64,000 bases of DNA, from the NCBI RefSeq assembly GCF_004341845.1, contig NZ_SLVB01000003.1, positions 124,001 through 188,000 on the forward strand, in the 5' to 3' direction. The position numbers were made by a program, and so were the translations under genes. This DNA is from Novosphingobium sp. PhB165 (lineage in GTDB: Bacteria; Pseudomonadota; Alphaproteobacteria; Sphingomonadales; Sphingomonadaceae). Of this stretch, positions 52,601 to 60,380 are shown in pieces. The notes beneath the pieces are model-generated. The model did not search any database, was not told the origin of the DNA, and saw nothing but the letters and a program-made list of their open reading frames with translations. Position 1 is the stretch's first letter. Every line of letters begins with the position of its first letter.

Positions 52601-53365
52601 ATGCGCATCCTGCTCACCAACGACGACGGCATCAACGCCCCCGGCCTCTATGTGCTGGAGAAGATCGCCGCGCAGCTTTCGGACGACATCTGGATCTGCG
52701 CGCCGAGCGAGGAACAGTCCGGCGCCGGCCACTCGCTGACGCTGACCCGCCCCGTGCGCATGCGCGAGCACGCGCCCAAGCGCTTCTCGGTGACGGGCAC
52801 GCCCACAGATTCGGTGACCATGGGCATCAAGAAGGCCATGCCCGGACCGCCCGATCTGATCCTCTCCGGCGTCAATCGCGGCGCCAACCTCGGCGACGAC
52901 GTGACTTATTCGGGCACTGTCTCGGCGGCGATGGAAGGCGCGCTGGCGGGCATCCGCTCGATCGCGCTGAGCCAGGTCTATTCGGGCGAAGGGCACGGCA
53001 ACAACGTCAGCTTCTCGGCCGCCGAGGCATGGGGCGCGAAAGTCCTGAAGCCGCTGCTCGACGCGCCGTTCGCGCCGCGCACGCTGATCAACGTGAACTT
53101 CCCGCCGCTCGCCGCCGAGGACGTGAAGGGCATCCGCGTGGTCCGTCAGGGCTTCCATGACTATGCGCGCGGTTCGGTGGTCGAGGGCATGGATCCGCGC
53201 GGGTTCCCGTATTACTGGTTCGGCCTCCACGGCATCGAGCATACGCTGGGCCACAACAGCGACTTGGAAGCCATTGCCGAAGGCTACATTTCGGTAACAC
53301 CGCTCCAACTCGACCTTACCCACGACGCCTCGCTGGCGCAGATCGCGAGCCGCTACACGGCATGA
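52601..53365 (+). CDS. surE: 5'/3'-nucleotidase SurE
   Basis: Metal-dependent phosphatase of nucleoside monophosphates (and exopolyphosphate), important for stationary-phase survival in some bacteria. It has 254 aa with the metal site LLTNDDG (N7-D8-D9), ILSGVNRGANLGDDVTYSGTVSAAMEG and INVNFP, all classical. AGAGAGACACC precedes the ATG at 52601. The stop overlaps the next gene by 4 nt (ATGA), matching the conserved surE-nlpD neighbourhood of gammaproteobacteria. Confidence 0.95.
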   Translation: MRILLTNDDGINAPGLYVLEKIAAQLSDDIWICAPSEEQSGAGHSLTLTRPVRMREHAPKRFSVTGTPTDSVTMGIKKAMPGPPDLILSGVNRGANLGDDVTYSGTVSAAMEGALAGIRSIALSQVYSGEGHGNNVSFSAAEAWGAKVLKPLLDAPFAPRTLINVNFPPLAAEDVKGIRVVRQGFHDYARGSVVEGMDPRGFPYYWFGLHGIEHTLGHNSDLEAIAEGYISVTPLQLDLTHDASLAQIASRYTA

Positions 53366-54477
53366 TCCGCCGCGCGTTTCCCCTGTTTGCGGCGCTGGCG
53401 TTGGCCGGTTCGCCTGCCTTCGCCTCGACCAAGGCGGAGACGGTGCACGTCGTCGCGCCGGGGGAAACGCTGAACGGCATCGCCAACCGCGCCGGGGTTT
53501 CGGCGAGCGCCATCGTCAAGGCCAACGGGCTCAAGCAGCCCTACACGGTCAAGGCCGGCCAGAAGCTGACGATCCCGCGCGGGAACACCGGCCCATCGGC
53601 CCCCAAAAAGACCGCCTCCGTCGAGCCCGCCCCCGAACCGACCGCTGCCGCCTCCAACCGGACCGCCGCGAAAGCGCAAGTCGTGGCTCGCAACGCCGCT
53701 GCTGCCTCGGCCCAGACCGAGGAAATCCATGTCGTCGAGCCGGGCGAGACGCTCGGCGGCATTGCCGAGCGCGCCAAAGTCGCGCGGGTGCTCATCATCG
53801 AGGCGAATGGCCTGCGGCCGCCATACGCCGTGAAGACCGGGCAGAACCTCAGGATTCCGCGCACGCGCCGCCACTCGGTCAAGTCCGGCGAGACCGGCTT
53901 TTCGATCGCGTACCAATATGCGGTGCCGTGGGAACAGGTCGCGCTCGCCAACGGGCTCGATCCGCAGAAGCCGGTCAAAGTCGGCCAGTCGCTGCTGATC
54001 CCGACGCTGGTCGAGACGAAGGCGCCGGCACCCGTGACGCCTCCGGCCAAAGTTTCAGTCACGGCGGCTGAACCGACCGAAAAGGCCCCGCCGCGCGCGT
54101 CCAGCCGCTTCCTGTGGCCTGTCGCCGGAAAGCTCGGCCGCCGCTTTGCCTCGGGCGCCGATCCGCACGACGGCATCGACATCAAGGCCCCCGCAGGCAC
54201 CATGGTCCGCGCCGCCGCCGCTGGTACCGTGAAGTTCGCCGGCAGCGAGAAGCAGCAGTTCGGCAATCTTGTCGTGCTCGATCACGGCGGCGGATGGTTC
54301 ACCGCTTACGGCTTCCTCAGCCGCGTCACCGTCAAGGATGGCGCCAAGGTCGCCGCCGGGGAGCGCGTGGGCCTTGTCGGCAATACCGGCCTGGCCAAGG
54401 GCGACGAACTGCACTTCGAAGTGCGCCGCGATGGCAAGCCCGTCGATCCGCTGGACGAGTTGCCCAAGGCCCCCTAA
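53362..54477 (+). CDS. LysM/M23 protein, NlpD-like with degenerate active site
   Basis: Exported envelope protein of 371 aa. After a signal peptide (FPLFAALALAGSPAFA) come three LysM peptidoglycan-binding modules (about 28-72, 122-166, 170-213) and a C-terminal M23/LytM domain (about 248-365). H269, D273 and H351 (zinc-ligand positions) remain, but the first His of the HxH motif is E349, and the YAHL motif reads YGFL at 316-319. Two catalytic His are thus gone. NlpD and EnvC, whose LytM sites are also degenerate, activate amidases at the septum; context behind surE supports the same job here. Confidence 0.87.
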   Translation: MIRRAFPLFAALALAGSPAFASTKAETVHVVAPGETLNGIANRAGVSASAIVKANGLKQPYTVKAGQKLTIPRGNTGPSAPKKTASVEPAPEPTAAASNRTAAKAQVVARNAAAASAQTEEIHVVEPGETLGGIAERAKVARVLIIEANGLRPPYAVKTGQNLRIPRTRRHSVKSGETGFSIAYQYAVPWEQVALANGLDPQKPVKVGQSLLIPTLVETKAPAPVTPPAKVSVTAAEPTEKAPPRASSRFLWPVAGKLGRRFASGADPHDGIDIKAPAGTMVRAAAAGTVKFAGSEKQQFGNLVVLDHGGGWFTAYGFLSRVTVKDGAKVAAGERVGLVGNTGLAKGDELHFEVRRDGKPVDPLDELPKAP

Positions 54478-54488
54478 CCTGCCGGGGC

Positions 54489-55553
54489 ATGTCGAAAAGA
54501 CGCCCCGTTCGTGCGGTTTTCAGGCCGCTGCGTCGCTCGCTGGCGGTTCCGGTCTGGGCCGATGCCGCGCTGCGACTGGGCGCGGCGTTCCTGCTGATCT
54601 TCATCGTCATCATGGTTCACTGGGCTGACCGGACCGGACTGAACGACGCGCACGACGGGCAGGTCAGTTTTCTCGACGTCGTCTACTTCACGATGATCTC
54701 GATCACGACGACCGGTTTTGGAGACATCGCGCCGGTCAGCGACCGCGCGCGGCTGATCGAGGCCGTGCTGGTCACGCCGATCCGCCTTGCGGTGATCACC
54801 ATTTTCGTCGGCACGGCCTACAACTTCTTCATCAAGCGCAGCTGGGAGACTTGGCGCATGAAGCAGATCCAGGAGCGGCTTGAGGGCCACATCGTCGTGC
54901 TCGGCTTCGGCGTCAGCGGCTCGGAAGCGGTGAAGGAACTGGTCGAACGCGGTACCGACCCGGCGCGCATCGTCGTCGTCGATCCGGCGCAGGCCCGGCT
55001 CTCCCTTGCGGAGGGATTGGGTTGCAACGTCCTGCAAGGCGATGCCACGCGGGACGAAATCCAGAACGCCGTGCGCGTGGGAACGGCCAGCACCGTGCTG
55101 GTTTCGGCGGGGCGGGACGATACTTCGGTGCTGATCGTGCTCACCACGCGCCATCTTGCGCCCGATGTGCCGATCACCGTGGTGATCCGCGCCGATGACA
55201 ACGAATTGCTTGCCCGGCAGGCGGGCGCCAACAACGTCATCAACCCGGTGCGTTTTACCGGCCTCTTGCTGGCGGGTTCGGCCGAAGGGCAGCACGTGGC
55301 CGAATATCTGTCGGACCTCGCCTCGGTGGCGGGGCGCGTGCAACTGGTCGAGCGCCCGGTGCTGCCCAGCGAAGTCGGCGGGCCGCTGGACCGGCTTGCC
55401 AGCGGCGGGCGCGGCCTCAGGATCTATCGCGAAAACCGCACGATCGGCTTCTGGGAAGACGAGGCCAAAGTGCTGCGATCCGGCGACGTAGTGGTCGAGA
55501 TTGCGCCCACCACGCCTTCGGACGATCATTCGTCAGGGCATTCGTCAGGCTAG
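54489..55553 (+). CDS. Potassium channel with RCK/TrkA-N domain
   Basis: Two-helix K+ channel of about 354 aa. The first helix spans about 25-45. A pore loop with selectivity filter TTTGFGD (73-79) and a second helix (about 88-112) follow. The cytoplasmic part begins with a Rossmann RCK domain, GHIVVLGFGVSGSEAV (about 133-148), then VIRADDNELLARQAGANNVINP. It is of the Kch/MthK type. The last nine bases overlap the convergent DUF1761 gene. It starts 11 nt after the NlpD-like gene, perhaps as part of the same transcript. Confidence 0.9.
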   Translation: MSKRRPVRAVFRPLRRSLAVPVWADAALRLGAAFLLIFIVIMVHWADRTGLNDAHDGQVSFLDVVYFTMISITTTGFGDIAPVSDRARLIEAVLVTPIRLAVITIFVGTAYNFFIKRSWETWRMKQIQERLEGHIVVLGFGVSGSEAVKELVERGTDPARIVVVDPAQARLSLAEGLGCNVLQGDATRDEIQNAVRVGTASTVLVSAGRDDTSVLIVLTTRHLAPDVPITVVIRADDNELLARQAGANNVINPVRFTGLLLAGSAEGQHVAEYLSDLASVAGRVQLVERPVLPSEVGGPLDRLASGGRGLRIYRENRTIGFWEDEAKVLRSGDVVVEIAPTTPSDDHSSGHSSG

Positions 55554-55937
55554 CGCCCAGAACACCAGTCCCATCGCCAGATAGGCGATCAGCCAGAACG
55601 CGCAATCGACCACGCGCTTCAGCGGCTCGGTCGATTGCCTCAGATGCGTCAGCCAGACCGCCGGAATGACGAAGAAAATGGCAATCCCGCCGCTCTGCAT
55701 GAAATAGAGCCAGGGCTTGGCCGCCAGCGTGGCCTCTCCGAGGCGGGCGAAATTGTGGCCGAGCATGATCGACGCCAGCAGCATGACCAGCCCGACGACG
55801 CCGTAATTGGCCGTACGCTTCGAATTGCCCGGGAAGAGTTGCCGCCCCGTGCGGAACATCGGCCCATGCCAGACCAGACCGACCGCAATCGCGAGCGCGG
55901 CCGCAAGGAACACTGCCAGCCAGTTCACCGGACCCAT
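55545..55937 (-). CDS. DUF1761 family membrane protein
   Basis: Small inner-membrane protein of 130 aa with four predicted helices. [28 protein letters not shown] at its start is the family hallmark. The function is unknown. GGAAAGGGA precedes the ATG at 55937, which excludes longer in-frame starts. Its 3' end overlaps the K+ channel gene. Confidence 0.8.
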   Translation of the reverse strand: MGPVNWLAVFLAAALAIAVGLVWHGPMFRTGRQLFPGNSKRTANYGVVGLVMLLASIMLGHNFARLGEATLAAKPWLYFMQSGGIAIFFVIPAVWLTHLRQSTEPLKRVVDCAFWLIAYLAMGLVFWALA

Positions 55938-56434
55938 TGCAATCCCTTTCCGTTCATTCGGCCGCATCCGGCCATTCGAGCCGGGCTGCGAACCTTCGCC
56001 GCCAACGATCCAGTCACAGGCAAATAGGGCGACCGCGTCACGCACGTCGCCCAGCGCACCCTGCGATCACAGGGGTAGTGGCACGGAGGAACTCTCGCAA
56101 GCGGCGCGCGCAAGTGCGCGCCGCCTATCGTCGCCGCGCGACGGGCCTCCGGGAACCACCCGCGAATCCGAGACGGCACTGGAACAGGAAATGGCTCCGC
56201 ATGCGGAACGGAGCCTCTTCCGGACGCCCTTTTCGATCAGATCGGCCAGCGCCCCAATGGATCACGATCCGGGCGGCCGAAAGCGGCCGGGCGGTTGCGA
56301 TTTCCATGACTTGCATGCCACCCGCCATCACCCGGCACGGCAATCATCGATCCAGTGCAGCGGAGCCGACTCGCCCGGAATCCATTCAATCCGTGACTCT
56401 CGGCCACAATCGGAGTATCGGGCCCGCCATCCCT
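55938..56434. other. Gene-free stretch upstream of rimO
   Basis: About 500 nt between divergent DUF1761 and rimO. Long open frames run through it, including an in-frame extension of rimO, but they encode Arg/Ser/His-rich sequence without any family resemblance and carry no ribosome binding site that I can defend. I see no tRNA, no strong hairpin with a T tract and no repeat of the families described elsewhere in the window. Confidence 0.5.
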
Positions 56435-57814
56435 ATGGCTATTGAAATCCCCACCCCGCCCAAGGTCGGCATGGTCAGCCTCGGCTGCCCCAAGGCGCTT
56501 GTCGACTCCGAACGCATCCTCACCCGCCTGCGCGCCGATGGCTATACGATGAGCCCGGACTACGCCGGCGCCGATGTCGTGCTCGTCAACACTTGCGGTT
56601 TCCTCGACTCCGCGAAGGAAGAGAGCCTGGCCGCAATCGGTGAAGCCATTGCCGAAAACGGCCGCGTGATCGTCACCGGCTGCATGGGCAATGAGGCCGA
56701 CGTGATCCGCGCCCGCTTCCCGGACGTGCTCGCCGTGACCGGCGCGCATCAGTACGAAGCCGTGGTCGAGGCCGTTCACGACGCCGCCCCGCCTGAGATT
56801 TCGCCCTACGTCGACCTGATCCCGCAGATCTACGACGAAGCCGGCGTGAAGCTGACACCGCGTCACTACAGCTATCTGAAGATCTCGGAAGGCTGCAACC
56901 ACGCGTGCTCGTTCTGCATCATTCCGTCGCTGCGCGGAAAGCTGGCGAGCCGCCGCATCGACGCGGTGCTGCGCGAAGCAGAAAAGCTGGTGCAAGCCGG
57001 AACGCGCGAACTGCTCGTCATCAGCCAGGACACGTCGGCCTATGGCGTCGACGTGCGACACGAGACGCGCATGTGGAAGGACCATGAAGTCCGCACCCAC
57101 ATGACCGACCTCGCGCGCGAGCTGGGCCAGTTGAAGGATGCGCAAGGCCGCGCGCCTTGGGTGCGCATGCACTACGTCTACCCCTATCCGCACGTCGACG
57201 CGGTGATCCCGCTGATGGCGGAGGGTCTGCTGACGCCCTATCTGGACATTCCGTTCCAGCATGCCGCGCCGTCGGTGCTGAAGTCGATGAAGCGTCCGGC
57301 GAACGAGGCCAAGGTGCTCGAACGCCTGCACAAGTGGCGCGAAATCTGCCCGGATATCGCGATCCGCTCCAGCTTCGTGGTCGGCTTCCCCGGCGAGACC
57401 GAGGAAGACTTCCAGTACCTGTTGGACTGGCTGGACGAAGCGCAGCTCGACCGCGTCGGCGCCTTCCGTTTCGAACCTGTCGAGGGTGCTTCCGCCAACA
57501 ACCTGCCGAATCCGGTTCCGGAAGAGGTCAAGGAAGAGCGCTATGCGCGAATCATGGAAAAGACCGCCGCGATCAGCGCCGCCAAGCTTCAGGCCAAGGT
57601 CGGCCGCGTGATCCCCGTGATCATCGACGAAGTGGGCGAGCCGGACGAAGATGGCGAAATCGGTGCAACCGCCCGCTCGCAGGCCGATGCGCCCGAGATC
57701 GACGGGAATGTCTTCCTGCGCAACGTGGGCGACCTGCAAGTCGGTGATATCGTTGACGTCCTTGTCGAAGACGCGGACGAGCACGACCTATACGGGGCAT
57801 TGACTCAGGGCTGA
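56435..57814 (+). CDS. rimO: Ribosomal protein S12 methylthiotransferase RimO
   Basis: Radical-SAM enzyme that adds a methylthio group to the conserved Asp of ribosomal protein S12. It has 459 aa: an N-terminal MTTase domain with the second-cluster cysteines C18 ([11 protein letters not shown]), C54 (NTCGF) and C83 (TGCMG), a radical-SAM core with CX3CX2C at C154, C158 and C161, and a C-terminal TRAM domain (about 395-455). LGCPKxxVDSE marks RimO rather than MiaB. The start at 56435 gives the family N-terminus; the long upstream open frame is not coding-like. Confidence 0.95.
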   Translation: MAIEIPTPPKVGMVSLGCPKALVDSERILTRLRADGYTMSPDYAGADVVLVNTCGFLDSAKEESLAAIGEAIAENGRVIVTGCMGNEADVIRARFPDVLAVTGAHQYEAVVEAVHDAAPPEISPYVDLIPQIYDEAGVKLTPRHYSYLKISEGCNHACSFCIIPSLRGKLASRRIDAVLREAEKLVQAGTRELLVISQDTSAYGVDVRHETRMWKDHEVRTHMTDLARELGQLKDAQGRAPWVRMHYVYPYPHVDAVIPLMAEGLLTPYLDIPFQHAAPSVLKSMKRPANEAKVLERLHKWREICPDIAIRSSFVVGFPGETEEDFQYLLDWLDEAQLDRVGAFRFEPVEGASANNLPNPVPEEVKEERYARIMEKTAAISAAKLQAKVGRVIPVIIDEVGEPDEDGEIGATARSQADAPEIDGNVFLRNVGDLQVGDIVDVLVEDADEHDLYGALTQG

Positions 57815-57875
57815 CCGCGATCGGATATGCGCCTTCGAGTTGCAAGTCTTGCAATCAAAGGCGATTTTTTCGCGT

Positions 57876-57904
57876 TTGCGAAGAATCGGTCCGGCAAGCA
57901 TATG
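57876..57904 (+). promoter_or_regulatory. Promoter of sRNA copy 1
   Basis: TTGCGA (57876-57881) and CATATG (57899-57904) are separated by exactly 17 nt, as -35 and -10 boxes. A T-rich block (ATTTTTTCGCG) and a TTGCA-N-TTGCAA pair lie just upstream; both recur in the other copies. Confidence 0.6.
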
Positions 57905-57910
57905 GAGGGG

Positions 57911-57977
57911 GCCTTTCAGGCATCCTCTCCCAAAAACTTTCCAAAGGGGCTGGTCTTCGGACCGGCCCTTCTTTTTT
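57911..57977 (+). ncRNA. Candidate small RNA, copy 1 of three
   Basis: Predicted RNA of about 67 nt. The 5' part has a small hairpin (GCC-TTTCA-GGC), followed by an open C-rich stretch with CCTCTCCC at 57924-57931 and an A-rich linker. It ends in a strong Rho-independent terminator: GGGGCTGGTC-TTCG-GACCGGCCC and then TTCTTTTTT. The 5' end is estimated as about 7 nt after the -10 box. CCTCTCCC is complementary to Shine-Dalgarno-type GGGAGAGG, as in alphaproteobacterial AbcR and CcsR RNAs. No sizeable open frame fits. The identity as an sRNA is inferred from repetition, promoter and terminator. Confidence 0.68.
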
Positions 57978-58117
57978 GCCCGCGAGCTTCGTTCGATCGG
58001 GCCCGAACGTTTGCGCGCGCATGGCGAGGATCATCGGGTGCAACCTCCTCAATCCTCCATGATGCTTGGGCGTCCGAATAGGACATCAGCCCGCAGACTC
58101 TCACGCTCCCTGTTTCC

Positions 58118-58206
58118 CGTCGCCCCCGCGAAGGCGGGGGTCCCGCTTTCTTGCGACCTCTCGTTCCACTCTAAGGAAGCGGGATCCCCGCCTTCGCGAG
58201 GATGAC
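58118..58206. repeat. Inverted pair of REP-like palindromes (family A, copy 2)
   Basis: 58118-58152 (CGTCGCCCCCGCG, then AGGCGGGGGTCCCGC) faces 58172-58206 (AAGCGGGATCCCCGCC, then GAGGATGACG). The sequence and arrangement match the pair at 35513-35597. It sits between copies 1 and 2 of the candidate sRNA array. Confidence 0.8.
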
Positions 58207-58421
58207 GATGGGATCCTTGAAGATCACGGCTAGTGCTCCGCCGGTTCAACTGCTCGAAACCCAGCCTTGCCCGCCAACTTGGCACAAAGCCGGCCAACTC
58301 CCGCAAAGGTCATCCCGAACACCGTTCAAATGCATTACAAACAAATCTGAACCACGCATTTCCGCGCGTTCATCAGGCAGCAAAGTTGCACTCCTTGCAA
58401 CCATACTCCAGTTTTTCGCGT

Positions 58422-58450
58422 TTGCGGAGAATCGGCCCGGCGAGCATATG
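58422..58450 (+). promoter_or_regulatory. Promoter of sRNA copy 2
   Basis: TTGCGG (58422-58427) and CATATG (58445-58450) with a 17-nt spacer. The upstream T-rich block (AGTTTTTCGCG) and GTTGCA-N-TTGCAA elements are conserved with copy 1. Confidence 0.6.
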
Positions 58451-58456
58451 GAGGAG

Positions 58457-58521
58457 GCCTTTCAGGCATCCTCTCCCAAAACTTTCCAAGGGGCTGGTCT
58501 TCGGACCGGCCCTTCTTTTTT
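58457..58521 (+). ncRNA. Candidate small RNA, copy 2 of three
   Basis: Predicted RNA of about 65 nt and the closest relative of copy 1. It shares the 5' hairpin GCC-TTTCA-GGC, the CCTCTCCC stretch (58470-58477) and the terminator GGGGCTGGTC-TTCG-GACCGGCCC with TTCTTTTTT. Differences cluster in the linker and the spacer of the promoter, while the structured parts stay the same. Confidence 0.68.
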
Positions 58522-58727
58522 GCCGCCAGCCCGTCCGGAGCATGGCGAGGCTTTTGCACGTCCCGTGACGACGCCCCTCGCCCGACCGGATCGGAATGCT
58601 TATCCGGCTCCATGCGTTCTCGAAAATGCGCCGAAATGCAAATGCATCAAACCAGAGCGACGGAGTTCCGCCACTTCGCCCAGGCGATTGGTTGCACAAC
58701 ACGCAATCAAGGCCGATTTTTTCGCAT

Positions 58728-58756
58728 TTGCAGCAAAACATGTCTGCGAGCATAAG
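58728..58756 (+). promoter_or_regulatory. Promoter of sRNA copy 3
   Basis: TTGCAG (58728-58733) and CATAAG (58751-58756) with a 17-nt spacer. The T-rich block (ATTTTTTCGCA) and a GTTGCA element upstream are kept although the spacer sequence differs completely from copies 1 and 2. Confidence 0.58.
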
Positions 58757-58762
58757 GAACGG

Positions 58763-58825
58763 GCCTTTCAGGCATCCTCTCCCAAAACTTCTACGGGCTG
58801 ATCTTCGGATCGGCCCTTTCTTTTT
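58763..58825 (+). ncRNA. Candidate small RNA, copy 3 of three
   Basis: Predicted RNA of about 63 nt and the most diverged copy. The block GGGCCTTTCAGGCATCC and the following TCTCCC are unchanged (58761-58783). The terminator stem reads GGGCTGATC-TTCG-GATCGGCCC: relative to copies 1 and 2 a G-C pair became A-T on both sides, a compensatory change that preserves pairing. A T run follows. The conservation pattern is that of a structured RNA, not of coding sequence. Confidence 0.66.
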
Positions 58826-58885
58826 GCGCAGCTTCCGCGCAATCCCGGCATTGAATTCGCGGGCGTTGCATTTAAGCGTCGCGTC

Positions 58886-60334
58886 ATGAACCGCACCGTC
58901 CTTGCCCGCCTGCTTGCCGCCGGCGCACTCATCCTCTCCCCCAACATCGCCGCCGCGCAGGCCACGCCGCCCGTAACGGCGGCGCCAACGAACGGCGCGC
59001 TCACGCCCGCGCAGGAACAGGCCATCGACGCCGCCGTCACCAAAGCGCTGGCACAAAGCGGTGTGCCTTCCGCACAAGTCGCCATCGCGCGCGGCGGGCA
59101 GATCGTGCTGGCCAAGGCCTGGGGCAAGGCGGCGGACGGCATGCCCGCCCACCCCGACCAGCCCTACCAGATCGCATCCAATTCCAAGCAGTTCCTCGGC
59201 GCGCTGATCCTCAAGCTGCGCGATCAGGGCAAGCTCTCGCTGGACGACAAGGTTTCGAAGTACCTGACCGGCGTTTCCGGCGGAGACGAGATCACCATCC
59301 GCCAGTTGCTGTCGCACACGTCCGGCCTCCGCGATTTCTGGCCGCAGGACTATGACTTCGTCGACATGCACACCCCGGTAAAGCCGGAGGAAATCGTCCG
59401 GCGCTGGGCCACTGCACCGCTCGACTACAAGCCCGGCACGCGCTGGCAATATTCGAACACCGGCTATGTCGTCGCCGGGCTGATTGCGGAGAAGGCGGGC
59501 GGTGCACCGCTGTGGACGCTGTTCGAGCGGGAACTGTTCCAGCCGCTCGACCTCCATCCGCTCAAGCTGGACGACACCAACAAGCCCGGTTTCCCGCAGG
59601 GCTACCACCGTTATGCGCTGGGCCCGGTCGTGCCGGCCTCGCCGCCTGCCTCGGGCTGGCTCTGGGCCGCCGGTGAAATCTCGATGACCGCCTCCGATCT
59701 GGCGCGCTGGGATATCGCCCGCCTCCATCGCACGCTGCTGCCCGCCGCCGACTGGGAGGAACAGGAAGCTCCGATCATCCTCGCGGACGGAACCAACTCG
59801 GCTTACGGCCTCGGCGTGTTCACCCGCACCGCGGACGGCCGCCGGGTCATCAACCATGGCGGCGAATCGACCGGCTTCCTTTCGCAGGCCACGATGTACC
59901 CCGACAGCGACGTCGCCATCGTCGTCCTCACCAATGCCGACTTCGGCTCGGTGACGGGCACGGTGACCTCGGCGATTGCCGATATCGTCATGCCGCGCGA
60001 CCTGCCGCTCGACAGCGGAGAAGCCGCGCGCACGGCAGATGCCCGGGCCCAACTGGAAGCGCTGGTGGCGGGCAAGTTCGATCCGGCAGGCTTCACCGCC
60101 CACGCCCGCGATTACTTCTCGGCCGCCGTGCGCAAGGACTATCGCGAAAGCCTGACCCCGCTCGGCCCGCTCACTGCCTTCGAGCCCGCCGGCAAGCCGA
60201 AGCTGCGTGGCGGTTTCGTCAACCGCACTTTCACGGCCACCTTCGGCAAGCGCAAGCTCGCGGTCTCGACTTATGCCGAGCCCGGCGCGAACGGCGCGTG
60301 GGAGCAGTTCATCGTCATGCCTTCAGAAGATTGA
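58886..60334 (+). CDS. Exported serine hydrolase (class C beta-lactamase/DD-peptidase fold)
   Basis: Periplasmic protein of 482 aa. A signal peptide (LLAAGALILSPNIAAAQA) precedes a beta-lactamase-like domain with SxxK at S98-K101 (IASNSKQF), the YxN motif in RWQYSNTGY, and HGGES as the KTG equivalent (about 315). LLSHTSGLRDFWP is typical of the esterase/DD-carboxypeptidase-like group, not of true beta-lactamases. A C-terminal domain (about 370-482) is lipocalin-like or unknown. The substrate is open. The gene follows the sRNA array by about 60 nt. Confidence 0.87.
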   Translation: MNRTVLARLLAAGALILSPNIAAAQATPPVTAAPTNGALTPAQEQAIDAAVTKALAQSGVPSAQVAIARGGQIVLAKAWGKAADGMPAHPDQPYQIASNSKQFLGALILKLRDQGKLSLDDKVSKYLTGVSGGDEITIRQLLSHTSGLRDFWPQDYDFVDMHTPVKPEEIVRRWATAPLDYKPGTRWQYSNTGYVVAGLIAEKAGGAPLWTLFERELFQPLDLHPLKLDDTNKPGFPQGYHRYALGPVVPASPPASGWLWAAGEISMTASDLARWDIARLHRTLLPAADWEEQEAPIILADGTNSAYGLGVFTRTADGRRVINHGGESTGFLSQATMYPDSDVAIVVLTNADFGSVTGTVTSAIADIVMPRDLPLDSGEAARTADARAQLEALVAGKFDPAGFTAHARDYFSAAVRKDYRESLTPLGPLTAFEPAGKPKLRGGFVNRTFTATFGKRKLAVSTYAEPGANGAWEQFIVMPSED

Positions 60335-60380
60335 CGCGCCACGGGTGGCGGTGTCCGTTCGGGTCGGCTAGCCAAAGCGC

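Noticed and set aside
55937..56434. 166-residue N-terminal extension of RimO, or a separate gene
   Set aside because: The extension is Arg/Ser/His-rich and unlike any RimO. The family N-terminus begins at 56435 with [20 protein letters not shown].
57839..58825. CRISPR array or coding repeats in the three-copy region
   Set aside because: Units are about 120 bp, spaced by hundreds of bases, diverged, each with its own terminator. There are no cas genes and no regular spacers.
58373..60103. 576-codon minus-strand open frame across sRNA copies 2-3 and the serine hydrolase
   Set aside because: It is the shadow of the serine hydrolase extended through non-coding sequence. The hydrolase has a signal peptide and catalytic motifs; the antisense product has none.
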